Shown: positions 42,062 to 51,685, numbered from the stretch's first letter. The stretch is DNA of 64,000 nt from Terriglobia bacterium (GCA_021324615.1 JAJPIT010000071.1:24290-88289), one strand, 5' to 3'. A program made the numbers and translations. The notes: a model not told the origin generated them from the letters alone.

Positions 42062-43477
42062 TTGAATCGCGCCTGCTTTGTCGCCGCGGCGGCCTTTCTG
42101 GCGGCTTGCTCCAAGCCCGGTTCTGAAAATCCGCCGCCCCTTCCCAAACTGCAAATCGAGCGCTTTAAGCCGCAAATCCGCGCGCGGATCGAGGAAGCTT
42201 ATCGCGCGGCGCTGGCCCGGCCGGACGACGCCGCCGCCAACGGCGGGCTGGGGATGCTGCTTCAGGCCTTCGAACAACTGGAATCGGCCGAGGCCTGCTA
42301 CCGCCGCGCCCGCGCTTTCGATCCGGGACGATTCGACTGGGCCTATTATCTCGGGCTGGTGCAGTCGCAGAACGGTGAAAACGCCGAAGCGGCGAAAAAT
42401 CTGGCCGGCGCGATCCGCATCGATCCGGGATACGTCCCGGCGAAAATCAAACTGGCCGAAGTGCTGCTGATTTTAGGACGGCTGGAGGAAAGCCGGCAAA
42501 TCTCGGAAGCCCTGGTCCGGGAAGATCCGCGTATCGCGCCGGCGTATTATTGGCTGGGGCGCGCGGCGGCGGCGCGCGGCGATCTGCGCCAGGCCGAGCA
42601 GTGGTACGCGCAAGCCTGCGAGCAGTGGCCCAGCTACGGGACCGCGCATTACGCGCTCGCGCTGGCCTATCAGAAAACCGGCCAGACCGCCGAGGCGCAG
42701 CAGCATATGTCCGCGTATCAGAAGTATCAGGCCAACGGCGATCCGCAGCCGGAAGATCCCAAGCTCGAAGCGGTGCGCGCGCTGGATAATTCGGCGATCG
42801 CGCATCTGATGAGGGCGGTGGATCTGGAAAACGCCGGCCAGTTGCGGCAGGCGATCGCCGAGGATGAAGAAGCGGCGCGCCAGGATCCGAACCTGGTGCA
42901 GGCGCAGGCCAATCTCATTTCGCTTTACGCCCGCGCCGGCGAACCCGAAAAAGCCGAGCAGGCCTACCGCGCCGTGCTCGCCGTCAATCCCAATCTTCCG
43001 CAGAGCCACTACGATTACGGCGTATTTCTGGTGAGCCGTGCGCGGTTCGCGGAGGCGGAAGCCGCCTTTCGCAAGGCCATCGAATCCAGCCCGCATTACG
43101 CGGAAGCGCACAGCAATCTGGGCGCGATGCTGGAGCGCCGCGGCAGGATGAACGAGGCGGCGCGGGAGTATCGCGCGGCGATCGAGGACAAGCCCAATTT
43201 CCGCCAGGCGCATTATCAGCTCGGCCGATTGCTGCTGATGGACCACAAGCCGGCGCAGGCGATCGAGGAGTTGCGCCAGACACTTGAGCCGTCCGACGAG
43301 GCGACGCCGCAATTCCTGTACGCGCTCGGCGTGGCCTGCGCGGAAGTGCACGATTTCGCCTCCGCGCGGGATTACCTGCGGCGCGGCGCCTCGCAGGCCC
43401 AGGCGCTGGGCCAGGATGAGCTGGCCTCGCGGATTCAAGGCGTGCTCGGGCGTCTGGAGCAGAGCGGCGGAAAATGA
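42062..43477 (+). CDS. TPR-repeat lipoprotein
   Basis: The 471-residue protein starts at TTG 42062; this start gives a lipoprotein signal 'MNRACFVAAAAFLAAC' with lipobox LAAC. About ten tetratricopeptide units follow (for example 'AYYWLGRAAAARGDLRQAEQ', 'AHSNLGAMLERRGRMNEAAR', 'AHYQLGRLLLMDHKPAQAIE'), pointing to a protein-binding scaffold at the envelope. It overlaps the CRTAC1 gene by four bases (ATGA), and TPR plus CRTAC1 pairs are common in Acidobacteria. Confidence 0.88.
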   Translation: MNRACFVAAAAFLAACSKPGSENPPPLPKLQIERFKPQIRARIEEAYRAALARPDDAAANGGLGMLLQAFEQLESAEACYRRARAFDPGRFDWAYYLGLVQSQNGENAEAAKNLAGAIRIDPGYVPAKIKLAEVLLILGRLEESRQISEALVREDPRIAPAYYWLGRAAAARGDLRQAEQWYAQACEQWPSYGTAHYALALAYQKTGQTAEAQQHMSAYQKYQANGDPQPEDPKLEAVRALDNSAIAHLMRAVDLENAGQLRQAIAEDEEAARQDPNLVQAQANLISLYARAGEPEKAEQAYRAVLAVNPNLPQSHYDYGVFLVSRARFAEAEAAFRKAIESSPHYAEAHSNLGAMLERRGRMNEAAREYRAAIEDKPNFRQAHYQLGRLLLMDHKPAQAIEELRQTLEPSDEATPQFLYALGVACAEVHDFASARDYLRRGASQAQALGQDELASRIQGVLGRLEQSGGK

Positions 43478-45165
43478 GGGCCGCGGCGGTCGCGCTCGCC
43501 TGCCTTCTGGCGGCGTGCTCTCCTCGCGCGGGCGAAGCGCCAGGTCCGCGCTTCCGCGAAGCCGCCGCAGAAACCGGACTCGACTTTCATCACTTCACCG
43601 GCGCGACGGGAAAATTTTATCTGCCGGAGATCATGGGATCGGGCGTGGCGCTGCTCGACTATGACGGCGACGGCGACCTGGACGTTTTCTTCGTGCAGGG
43701 CGCCCCGCTTGATCCCGGCGCTCCGCTGGTGTTTCCGCCGCCTGCCGGATTCAAGCCGGGCAACCGTCTTTTTCGCAACCTGCTGAAGGAGACCGGCAAG
43801 CTGCGTTTCGTCGATGTCACCGAACAGGCCGGGCTCGCCTCGACCGGCTACGGCATGGGCGTCGCCGTGGCCGATTACAACAATGACGGCCATCCCGATC
43901 TCTATGTAACAAACTTCGGATCCAATGTTTTATATCGGAATAACGGCAACGGCACCTTTACCGACGTCACCAGCGACGCGGGCCTCGCCGCCGGCGGATG
44001 GAGCACCAGCGCAAGCTGGTTCGATTACGATCAGGACGGCCTGCTCGATCTTTATGTCGCGCGTTATCTGGACTTCACCGTGCGCGGAAACAAGGACTGC
44101 TTCACGCCCGCCGGCGAGCGCGATTACTGCTCGCCGAAAGCTTACAAAGGTCTCGCCGGAAAGCTCTACCGGAATCTGGGAAACGGCAAGTTCGAAGACG
44201 TGACGCAAATCACGGGAGTGGGAGCCGTGTCCGCGCCGGGGCTGGGCGTCCGCGCGGCGGATTTCAACGGCGACGGCCGCCCGGATCTCTATGTCGCCAA
44301 CGACGGCGAAGCAAATCTTCTGTGGCTGAACAGCGGCGGCGGCACATTTCGCGAAGCGGCGCTGCTGGCAGGCGCGGCCTACTCGGCCGATGGGGTAGCG
44401 CGGGCGGGGATGGGCCTGGCGGTCGGCGATTTCGACGCCAGCGGAAACCAGAGCATTTTCGTCACCAATCTTACGCGGGAAGGCGCGACGCTCTATCGAA
44501 ACTCGGGCAACGCGCAATTCAGCGATTCGACCATGCAGTTCGGGCTTTATCTGCCGACGGTCCCGTTCACCGGATTCGGAACCGAGTGGTTCGACTACGA
44601 CAACGACGGCCGCCCGGATTTATTTATCGCCAACGGCGCGGTGACCATGGTGGAGGCCTTGCGCGGCGAGCCCTACCCCTATCATCAGCGCAATCTGCTG
44701 CTGCATAACGAAGGCGCGCGGTTTCGCGACGTGAGCGCGGAAGCCGGCGCGCCGTTCGCCCTGTCTGAGGTCGGCCGCGGCGCCGCCTTCGGGGACATCG
44801 ATAACAACGGCACGTTGGATATTGTGGTCGCCAATAATAATGGTCCGGCGCGCCTGCTGCTGAACGAAACGAAATCGCCGAACCATTGGCTGGCGCTGCG
44901 GCTTGGTGGAGTTAAGTCGAATCGCGATGCGATCGGCGCGCGAGTTGTGGCGCAAAGGACGGGACATCCGCCGCTGGTCGCCGAAGTCCACACCGGCGGC
45001 AGCTATCTGAGTTCGAACGACCCCCGTATCCACTTCGGAGTGGGGGACGCCACGGCCGTCTCCATCCGGATCGAATGGCCCAGCGGGATCCGGGAAGAGT
45101 GGACCAATGTGCGCGTCGATGCCGAGATCAAGCTTATTGAGGGCTCCGGCCGCCGCATTCCGTAG
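43474..45165 (+). CDS. CRTAC1-like lipoprotein (FG-GAP/VCBS repeats and ASPIC/UnbV domain)
   Basis: The 563-residue protein has a lipobox ('ALACLLAAC'), then seven calcium-binding-type FG-GAP repeats ('DYDGDGDLDVFFVQ', 'DYNNDGHPDLYVTN', 'DYDQDGLLDLYVAR', 'DFNGDGRPDLYVAN', 'DFDASGNQSIFVTN', 'DYDNDGRPDLFIAN', 'DIDNNGTLDIVVAN') forming a beta-propeller, and a C-terminal ASPIC/UnbV domain with 'GGSYLSSNDPRIHFGVGDA' and 'IRIEWPSG'. The fifth repeat has lost acidic calcium residues. The function of such proteins is unknown; extracellular or periplasmic binding is likely. Confidence 0.92.
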   Translation: MRAAAVALACLLAACSPRAGEAPGPRFREAAAETGLDFHHFTGATGKFYLPEIMGSGVALLDYDGDGDLDVFFVQGAPLDPGAPLVFPPPAGFKPGNRLFRNLLKETGKLRFVDVTEQAGLASTGYGMGVAVADYNNDGHPDLYVTNFGSNVLYRNNGNGTFTDVTSDAGLAAGGWSTSASWFDYDQDGLLDLYVARYLDFTVRGNKDCFTPAGERDYCSPKAYKGLAGKLYRNLGNGKFEDVTQITGVGAVSAPGLGVRAADFNGDGRPDLYVANDGEANLLWLNSGGGTFREAALLAGAAYSADGVARAGMGLAVGDFDASGNQSIFVTNLTREGATLYRNSGNAQFSDSTMQFGLYLPTVPFTGFGTEWFDYDNDGRPDLFIANGAVTMVEALRGEPYPYHQRNLLLHNEGARFRDVSAEAGAPFALSEVGRGAAFGDIDNNGTLDIVVANNNGPARLLLNETKSPNHWLALRLGGVKSNRDAIGARVVAQRTGHPPLVAEVHTGGSYLSSNDPRIHFGVGDATAVSIRIEWPSGIREEWTNVRVDAEIKLIEGSGRRIP

Positions 45166-45194
45166 TCCGCTTTTTTTCTTGAACATGCGCGGGT

Positions 45195-45210
45195 GTTACG
45201 CGGCCGTAAC
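45195..45210. promoter_or_regulatory. Palindrome GTTACG-N4-CGTAAC upstream of the receptor gene
   Basis: A perfect 6+4+6 inverted repeat in the 158-base gap before the TonB-dependent receptor. It could be a regulator site; no linked regulator is known. Confidence 0.4.
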
Positions 45211-45323
45211 AACGGCAACATACCCCATGACACTTGCGGTTGCCCCCGGACGGCAGGCGACAATCTCGGGAACATGGCCGGGTGGTTGAGCCGCGTAGTC
45301 TCATCAAGACAGGGGGTGGGTTC

Positions 45324-48300
45324 ATGTCCGCGAGGTCTTTGAGCTTGGCGTGTGCCGCGGCGATGATGGCATCTGTCCCTTCCTACGGGCAGCTTCTTAA
45401 AGGAACGATCCTGGGCAGCGTCACGGACCAGAGCCATGCGGTCATGCCCATGGTTCCGGTGCAGTTGACCGAGGTCAACACCAACTACCAGCGGACCGAA
45501 ACCACCAACGACGCCGGATTCTTCGCGTTCGCGAACCTGGACCCCGGCATTTACCGGATTAGCATCAAGCAGGCCGGATTCAAGGAGGCCAAGCGCGAGG
45601 GCATCGCGCTGGAGGTGAACCAGACCATCCGCACCGACTTCGAATTGTCGCCCGGCGACGTAACCCAGGTGGTGGACGTCACCAGCGAAGCGCCGGTGCT
45701 GCAAACCGACCGCGCCGACACCGGCGGGCAGGTGGAGGCCGGCCAGATCCGCGATCTCACCATCGCCAACCAGCGGAACTATCAGGCCACGCTGGTGATT
45801 TTGCCCGGCGCGACGGCGGCCTACCGGTCCAATTCGCCGTTTTTTAATTCGCAGGAGTCCTTGCAGGTGCCGGTAAACGGCCTGGACCGGCAGAACAACT
45901 TCATGATCGAGGGTCTGGATAACAACATCGAGCAGGATAACAACTTAACCGCTGTGGTTCTGCCTCCGGACGCGATCCAGACGGTCAGCGTCAGCACCAC
46001 CGCTTACGATCCGGAGTTCGGGCGCGCCGGAGCGGCGGCGGTGAACGTGATCATGAAGTCCGGCACCAACGACTTCCACGGAACGCTGTTTGAATACCAC
46101 AATAACAGCGACTTTCAGGCGCGCAACTTCTTTTCCTATACGCCGCCCAAGGTGCCGCACGGAGTGCACAACCAGTATGGCGGCTCAGCCGGCGGGCATA
46201 TCATTCGCGACAAGCTGTTCTACTTCGCCGATTTTCAGGGGACCAACGATATTGTCGGGCAGATCGCCACGCCGACCATCCCTACCGCGGCCATGCGAAC
46301 CGGCGATTTCAGCGCCTCGCCGACGGTGATTTACGATCCGCTGACCGGCAATACGGCGACCGGCGCCGGGCGCACTCCGTTCCCCAATCAGCAGATTCCG
46401 GCCAACCGCATCAGCCCCATTTTCCAGGACTACATGAGCCTGCTGCCGGAGCCGACGCTACCCGGGCAGTCGAATAACATCGGAATCGCGACCGACCAGA
46501 CCAAACAGATCTATTCCTTCGACACCAAGATCGACTGGGTGATCGACGCCAAGAACACCATGTTCGTCCGCTACAGCTTCGCCCACCTGAACGTGACCAA
46601 TCCCGGCCTCTACGGCCCCGGACTGGGAATCTACGGCGGGCCGTCCAACAACGGATTCGACGCCACGGGTCCGGCGCTCAATCAGAGCCCCGGCTTGAAT
46701 TACAGCCACATCTTCAGCCCCACGCTGGTGACCGAAGTCCGCCTGGGCGCGGTTCGCAACCGCAATGACGCGACCAACGTGGACACCGGGTTGAATCTCT
46801 CGCAAAAATTCGGCATTCCGAACGGGAATATCGGCGGATTCTGGTACGAAGGCCTGGCCGAGGTTTTCGTCAACGGATACGATACGCCGATGGTGGGCGT
46901 CAATGGCTGCCTGCCCTGGCGGCGCGCCAATACCAATTACGAAGCGGCGAACAACTGGACCAAAACGAAGGGCACGCACGTGATTAGCTGGGGTGGCGAT
47001 TGGCGGCATGAAAATTATTTCCTGCTGCAAACCGCCACATTCAGCCCGCGCGGGCGCTTCACCTTCACCGCCGGGCCGACCACGCTCAACGCGCCGGGCA
47101 TCGCCAACGGTTACGCCAACGCGCTGGCGTCGTTTGAACTCGATCAGCCCACCGGCATCGGCCGCGATCTGGCGGGAATCGAACCGGTCCGCAACGACAC
47201 CGTGGAGGCGCTGTACGTGCACGATAAGTGGCAGGCGACGCCGAAACTGACGCTCGATCTGGGCGCCAGGTGGGAATACTGGCCGGCGTCGCACCCGCAG
47301 TTTCCCGGCGGGCAGTTTAATTACGACCCCAACACCAACAGCTTGCTCGCAGCGGGATACGGCAACATCCCCATGGATCTCGGCGTGAAAAATTATCCGA
47401 AAAACGTTTATCCGCGGGAAGGGCTCGCCTACCGGTTGAATGAGAAGACCGTGATCCGCGCCGGGTTCGGGATGAGCAGCGTCTATCGCTATATCGCCAA
47501 CTGGCAGGGGCCGGTGAAGCAGAACCAGCAGTTGGTCGCGGCCAACTCATTTGTCGCCGCCGGATCGATGGCCACCGGATTCCCCACCCCGCAGTTCTTC
47601 GTCATCCCGCAGAACGGCATCATCCCCAACGCGCCCAACCAGAACTATTCGGTGACTCCTCCCAGAATCCCGGTGCCTTACACCGAAAGCTGGAACTTCA
47701 CCATCCAGCGCACGCTGCCCGCCGCTCTTACTCTTGAGGTGGCCTATGTGGGCAACCACGGTCTGTTTATCTCCAATTCGAACGTGATCAACAGCGGGAT
47801 CAACATCAACGCGGCGACCGTTGCCGGAAAGGGCGCGGCCAGCGAGCCGGAAAATATCGCCTTCGGCCGCACCGCCACCACCAATTATCCGTTCTTTGAA
47901 GGCTCCCATTACGAGGCCCTTCAAGTGAAGTTGAACCGCCGCTTTGCCAACGGGTTTATGATGACGACGGCGTATACCTTCGGCAAAGGGATCGACTATT
48001 CTCCGTATAACTTGCTTGGTTACGCGTCTCTGCCGGGCCTGACCAGATATAATCGCGCCAATACGTTTACCTACACCGCCACCTGGCTGCTGCCGTTTGG
48101 GACCGGCCGGAAGTATCTGACCAGCGGTCCCGGAAAATACATCCTCGGCGACTGGCAGATCGCCGCGCTGTGGACTTGGGAGAGCGGGCTGCCCTTGAAC
48201 TTTGTCACCGGCGCGGGCTCCAATCTGTCCACGCCGCTCAACGCTCCCGGAAATGCACAAAAGCCGCAACAAATCGCGCCGGTTCAGATTCTGGGCCATG

Positions 48301-48629
48301 AGGGGCCGGGGCAGTATTGGTTCACCGCCAGCTCGTTCGCGGCTCCGCCGGCGGGGACGATCGGAAACGTTGGCCGCGATATTCTGTACGGTCCGAACCT
48401 GTTTTCGATTAACGCCTCGCTGACCCGGCAGTTCAGCCTCACCGAGCGGTTCAAACTGGCGTTCCGCGCCGAAGCCTTCAATTTGACCAACACGCCGGAG
48501 TTCGATCTGCCCGACACCACCTTCGGCGATGCGCAGTTCGGCCAGATCACCACCGCCGATCAGAACGCGCAGTCCGTCAAAGTGAATCCCAACCGGCTGC
48601 TCCAGCTCAGTCTGCGGCTGTCGTTCTGA
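45324..48629 (+). CDS. Oar-like TonB-dependent receptor with carboxypeptidase-regulatory-like domain
   Basis: The 1101-residue protein has a signal peptide ending 'ASVPSYGQ', an N-terminal CarboxypepD_reg-like domain ('GTILGSVTDQSHAVMPMVPV', 'TTNDAGFFAFANLDPGIYRI'), a plug-like region ('PVNGLDRQNNFMIEGLDNNI', 'RAGAAAVNVIMKSGTNDFHG') and a large C-terminal outer-membrane barrel ('LTRQFSLTERFKLAFRAEAF', 'NTPEFDLPD') ending '...LRLSF'. Such Oar-like receptors are greatly expanded in Bryobacterales; substrate is unknown. ATG 45324 was chosen for AGGGGGTGG upstream and the signal peptide. It follows the TPR and CRTAC1 lipoproteins on the same strand. Confidence 0.9.
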   Translation: MSARSLSLACAAAMMASVPSYGQLLKGTILGSVTDQSHAVMPMVPVQLTEVNTNYQRTETTNDAGFFAFANLDPGIYRISIKQAGFKEAKREGIALEVNQTIRTDFELSPGDVTQVVDVTSEAPVLQTDRADTGGQVEAGQIRDLTIANQRNYQATLVILPGATAAYRSNSPFFNSQESLQVPVNGLDRQNNFMIEGLDNNIEQDNNLTAVVLPPDAIQTVSVSTTAYDPEFGRAGAAAVNVIMKSGTNDFHGTLFEYHNNSDFQARNFFSYTPPKVPHGVHNQYGGSAGGHIIRDKLFYFADFQGTNDIVGQIATPTIPTAAMRTGDFSASPTVIYDPLTGNTATGAGRTPFPNQQIPANRISPIFQDYMSLLPEPTLPGQSNNIGIATDQTKQIYSFDTKIDWVIDAKNTMFVRYSFAHLNVTNPGLYGPGLGIYGGPSNNGFDATGPALNQSPGLNYSHIFSPTLVTEVRLGAVRNRNDATNVDTGLNLSQKFGIPNGNIGGFWYEGLAEVFVNGYDTPMVGVNGCLPWRRANTNYEAANNWTKTKGTHVISWGGDWRHENYFLLQTATFSPRGRFTFTAGPTTLNAPGIANGYANALASFELDQPTGIGRDLAGIEPVRNDTVEALYVHDKWQATPKLTLDLGARWEYWPASHPQFPGGQFNYDPNTNSLLAAGYGNIPMDLGVKNYPKNVYPREGLAYRLNEKTVIRAGFGMSSVYRYIANWQGPVKQNQQLVAANSFVAAGSMATGFPTPQFFVIPQNGIIPNAPNQNYSVTPPRIPVPYTESWNFTIQRTLPAALTLEVAYVGNHGLFISNSNVINSGININAATVAGKGAASEPENIAFGRTATTNYPFFEGSHYEALQVKLNRRFANGFMMTTAYTFGKGIDYSPYNLLGYASLPGLTRYNRANTFTYTATWLLPFGTGRKYLTSGPGKYILGDWQIAALWTWESGLPLNFVTGAGSNLSTPLNAPGNAQKPQQIAPVQILGHEGPGQYWFTASSFAAPPAGTIGNVGRDILYGPNLFSINASLTRQFSLTERFKLAFRAEAFNLTNTPEFDLPDTTFGDAQFGQITTADQNAQSVKVNPNRLLQLSLRLSF

Positions 48630-48636
48630 GATAGGA

Positions 48637-49806
48637 TTGAAGGCGTGGCCGGGCAAAGAGGGCGCGCGTTCCACCCGCCGGGCGTTCCTCGGCGCGGGCC
48701 TGGCGTTCCCGCTGGCGGCGCTGGCGGCGGATGAGGAGCTGGTTCCCTTCGCCGATTACGATCCGGAGTATCGCGCCGACGCGCAGGACGATCATCCGCG
48801 CGTAAAATCGTTCGACCTGCGCCGGCTGGATTCGCCGATCACTCCCGCCAGCGATTTTTTCACTTTTCATCAGACCAGCACGCTCCAGTTGGACGCCGAA
48901 GCCTGGCGGCTGCGAATCGGCGGATTGGTGAAGCGGCCGGCCGAACTGGCGCTTTCCGATCTTCTCAAGCACGATCGCCTCCAGATGCCGGTCACCATCG
49001 AATGCTCCGGCAACACCGGCGATCCGCGAATCATGAACGGATTGGTGAGCACCGCGGTGTGGTCCGGCGCCAGCCTGGCGGCGGTGCTGAACGAGTGCGG
49101 CCTGCTGCCGGAAGCCCGCGAGGCGGTCTTTCTCGGCGCCGATGTCGAACCGGATCCGAAATTCGAGGCCGGGGGCGCACCCTATGTTTCGCCGCACGGC
49201 TGGAGCCTGTTCATCCAGGACGCCATGGCTCCCGGCAATCTGCTGGCCTGGGAGATGAACGGCCGGCCGCTGGCGCCTGAACATGGCTTTCCGCTGCGGC
49301 TGGTGATGCCGGGCTGGTACGGCATGTCGCAGATCAAATGGCTCACGCGCATCGAACTGATCGACTGGCATTACGAAGGCCGGCACATGGCGCGAAACTA
49401 TCAGAGCCTGCGCGCGCTGGACGGCGGCCTATGGCTGGATAGCTCGATCTCCCGCAACCGGTTGAAGTCGGTGGTGGCGAGGGTCACCAGGCGGCGTGCC
49501 GGCCCGAATTTCGAATATAAGATCGCCGGCGCGGCCTGGGGAGGGTCCGCGCGAATCGACCGGATCGAAGTGCGGATCGACGGCGGAGAATGGCGCGGCG
49601 CCAGGATCGATGAGCGCGCCGGCGATGAGGCTTGGGTTCTGTGGTCGATGCGCTGGCCGGAGGCCGCAGCGGGCGAGCACGTGATCGTTTCGCGGGCTGT
49701 CAATGCCCGCGGCGAGATTCAGCCCACGCGCGAGGAGATGGCGAAGCTGCGCGTCAGCAACCGCGAAGACAACTCGCAGTGGCCGCGGCGGGTGAGGATC
49801 GAATAG
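48637..49806 (+). CDS. Sulfite-oxidase-fold molybdopterin enzyme with Tat signal
   Basis: The 389-residue protein has a twin-arginine signal ('STRRAFLGAGLAFPLAA') and the sulfite-oxidase Mo domain: the molybdenum cysteine is Cys123 in 'MPVTIECSGN', with 'WSGASLAAVLNECGL', 'HGFPLRLVMPGWYGMSQIKW' and 'RIELIDWHYEG', followed by a Mo-co dimerisation-type C-terminal domain. No haem domain is present. It is a periplasmic oxidoreductase; sulfite is only one possible substrate. It starts at TTG 48637, 7 bases after the receptor stop. Its 3' end is overlapped antisense by the DUF457-like gene. Confidence 0.88.
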   Translation: MKAWPGKEGARSTRRAFLGAGLAFPLAALAADEELVPFADYDPEYRADAQDDHPRVKSFDLRRLDSPITPASDFFTFHQTSTLQLDAEAWRLRIGGLVKRPAELALSDLLKHDRLQMPVTIECSGNTGDPRIMNGLVSTAVWSGASLAAVLNECGLLPEAREAVFLGADVEPDPKFEAGGAPYVSPHGWSLFIQDAMAPGNLLAWEMNGRPLAPEHGFPLRLVMPGWYGMSQIKWLTRIELIDWHYEGRHMARNYQSLRALDGGLWLDSSISRNRLKSVVARVTRRRAGPNFEYKIAGAAWGGSARIDRIEVRIDGGEWRGARIDERAGDEAWVLWSMRWPEAAAGEHVIVSRAVNARGEIQPTREEMAKLRVSNREDNSQWPRRVRIE

Positions 49807-50787
49807 CACATCGCCGCCGGGGCGCGGCCGGGCGGGACGGAAAAAGCTGGCCGACGATTCGGTCACGCGTCCGGCGGCATCCACCAAGGCCCGCGCTTCC
49901 AGCCCCGGCTCGCGGGGCGTGCCGAAGCGCAGATCGATCAGCTCGACCACGGTTCCGTCCAGGGCGGGCGTGATCTTCCAGATCGGCAGTTGATCGAATT
50001 TGGCGAATTCCTCAAACACCGGAGTGGCGCGCGCCGCTTCGATGGCGGGCGACGGCTCGGCCGCGTAATCGATGCGGCCCGCCTCCGGATCGAAGCTTCC
50101 GCGCAGATCGATGGGGACCTCGTCAATCCAACCTGGACCTTCGGCGACGCCGCGCCAGCGCCAGATCGCGCCCTCGGCGAGCGCGGCCACCCTTTGCGGA
50201 ACCGATCCGTTGAACAGGTGCGCTTCCATCTCCGCCAGCGCGCGTTGATGGGCCGCCGACCGCGCGCCTTCATACGCCGCCAGCACGATCAGCGCGCACC
50301 AGGCCCATCCGCGCTTGGGGCCGCGCGACCTGGCTCCGATTTCGCCGCCGACCAGGCGCGCCAGCGCGGGCGCCGCCACCGCCAGCAGCAAAATCCCCCA
50401 AATCCACGGATCCACCACCGGGGTTTGATCCAGCCGCAGCCAGCGCGCGGAAAACGGCAGCAGCAGGCGGATGCCGTATACGTTGGTCCAGTCGAGCAGA
50501 AGATGGCTCAGCACGCCGGCCAGCGAAAACAAATAGGCCCGCCAGCAGATGCGCCGCCCCAGAACGATCAGCGCCGCGATCAGCGCCATCAGCGGCGCGA
50601 ACGCAAACGAGTGGGTATAGCCGCGATGCCAGCTTAAATAAGACAGCGTTCCGCCGGCGAGCGAAACCACGTCGGCGTCCGGCAGGTTCGCGGCGACGAT
50701 CATCAGCGGCGCCGCCCGCGGGATCTTCCGGTCGATTCCGCTTCGCGACATCATCAGCCCGACCAGGGAGTGCGTCAGGTTATCCAT
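49429..50787 (-). CDS. DUF457/YdjM-like membrane metal-dependent hydrolase with antisense tail
   Basis: The 452-residue frame has the family opening 'MDNLTHSLVGLMMSRSG', 'HRGYTHSFAFAPLMALIAAL' and 'GVLSHLLLDWTNVYGIRLLL', with conserved histidines, aspartate and several membrane helices in the first ~180 residues, then a periplasmic-type soluble domain. After 'GRVTESSASFFRPARPR' (residue ~327) the frame runs 378 bases antisense through the molybdoenzyme gene and its predicted sequence looks like a shadow frame. The real C-terminus is probably near 49800; a lost stop codon or frameshift is likely. It overlaps the DagK-like gene by eight bases at the start. Confidence 0.75.
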   Translation of the reverse strand: MDNLTHSLVGLMMSRSGIDRKIPRAAPLMIVAANLPDADVVSLAGGTLSYLSWHRGYTHSFAFAPLMALIAALIVLGRRICWRAYLFSLAGVLSHLLLDWTNVYGIRLLLPFSARWLRLDQTPVVDPWIWGILLLAVAAPALARLVGGEIGARSRGPKRGWAWCALIVLAAYEGARSAAHQRALAEMEAHLFNGSVPQRVAALAEGAIWRWRGVAEGPGWIDEVPIDLRGSFDPEAGRIDYAAEPSPAIEAARATPVFEEFAKFDQLPIWKITPALDGTVVELIDLRFGTPREPGLEARALVDAAGRVTESSASFFRPARPRPGGDVLFDPHPPRPLRVVFAVADAQLRHLLARGLNLAAGIDSPRNDHVLARCGLRPAHRPQNPSLIAGALIDPGAAPFSAVDPHFDPVDSRGPSPGRAGDLIFEIRAGTPPGDPRHHRLQPVAGDRAIQP

Positions 50788-51679
50788 ACGCGGGCGGGAT
50801 CAGCAGCGTGAGTGCGGCCGGAACGATTTCAAACCGCGCCGGCGCGCGTCCGGCATATTCGCCGTCCACCTGAACGTGAACATCACCGGTAAGCTCCACC
50901 GTTGAGGCGCGGACGGTCCGCACGCCCGGCATCTTCTGGACGCAGCGGGCCCCGGCCGCCATCATGTAGGCCAGGTAGCGCAGCGGATGGGAGCCTTCAA
51001 ACAGAACCACTTCGAAATCGTCGCGGCGAAGCGAGGCGCCGCGCGCGATCTCCAGATCCCCGCCGTAATTCCGCACGCGGCTGGCCAGCGCGAATCCGCA
51101 GCGGTAAACGCCGCCGTTGAGGCGCGCTTCAAACTGCCCCACCCGTTCGGCGATGTGGGCCAATCCGCACATCCAATAGGCGAGCTTGCCGGCGCGCCTT
51201 TTGAGCGTGGGACTCAGATCATAGACGATCTTGGCGTCCAGCCCGGCGCCGCCCATCGCCAGAAAGTAGCGGCACTGCTGGCCGCCGCACAGCCGTCCGA
51301 CCGCGACCCGCTGCTCCTCGCACCGCGAAAGCCTTTCCACCGCCGCCCCCAGCCGCCAGCCAAGCCCCAGCTCCATCGCCAGCACGTTGGCCGTGCCGCC
51401 GGGCAGGACCGCCAGCGCGGCCTTGGAATGAATCATGCCGTTCACCGCTTCGTTGATCGTTCCGTCGCCGCCCAGCACCAGGATCAGATCCGCGCCGGAG
51501 GCGGCCGCCGCGCGGGCGATGGCCGTCGCGTCGCCGGGCCCTTTCGTCGCCACCGCCTCGGCCCGCAGCTTGCTCCGCTCCAGCGCCGCCAGGGCCCGCT
51601 TTAAGGCACGCGCCGGATTCTTCCGGAATCTGCCGGCTGTGGGATTATAAATGAGAACCGGCTGCCGATACGGTGCGAT
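50780..51679 (-). CDS. Diacylglycerol-kinase-family lipid kinase, apparent ATC start
   Basis: The ~299-residue protein has the DAGK catalytic pattern 'VLIYNPTAGRFRKNP', 'DLILVLGGDGTINEAVNGMI' and 'ALAVLPGGTANVLAMELGLG', which bind ATP and the lipid substrate. No ATG, GTG or TTG codon occurs between the catalytic N-terminus and the antisense ligA region. ATC at 51679 gives an N-terminus of the expected length, and TATACT (51691-51686) lies exactly six bases before it; CTG further up is the only other option. Frames reaching 51997 only read ligA backwards. It is divergent from ligA. Confidence 0.85.
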   Translation of the reverse strand: MAPYRQPVLIYNPTAGRFRKNPARALKRALAALERSKLRAEAVATKGPGDATAIARAAAASGADLILVLGGDGTINEAVNGMIHSKAALAVLPGGTANVLAMELGLGWRLGAAVERLSRCEEQRVAVGRLCGGQQCRYFLAMGGAGLDAKIVYDLSPTLKRRAGKLAYWMCGLAHIAERVGQFEARLNGGVYRCGFALASRVRNYGGDLEIARGASLRRDDFEVVLFEGSHPLRYLAYMMAAGARCVQKMPGVRTVRASTVELTGDVHVQVDGEYAGRAPARFEIVPAALTLLIPPAYG

Positions 51680-51685
51680 GTTCTC

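Noticed and set aside
45228..45244. Sigma-54 -24/-12 promoter before the receptor
   Set aside because: TGACAC-N6-TTGC has a wrong -24 base and one base too many between elements.
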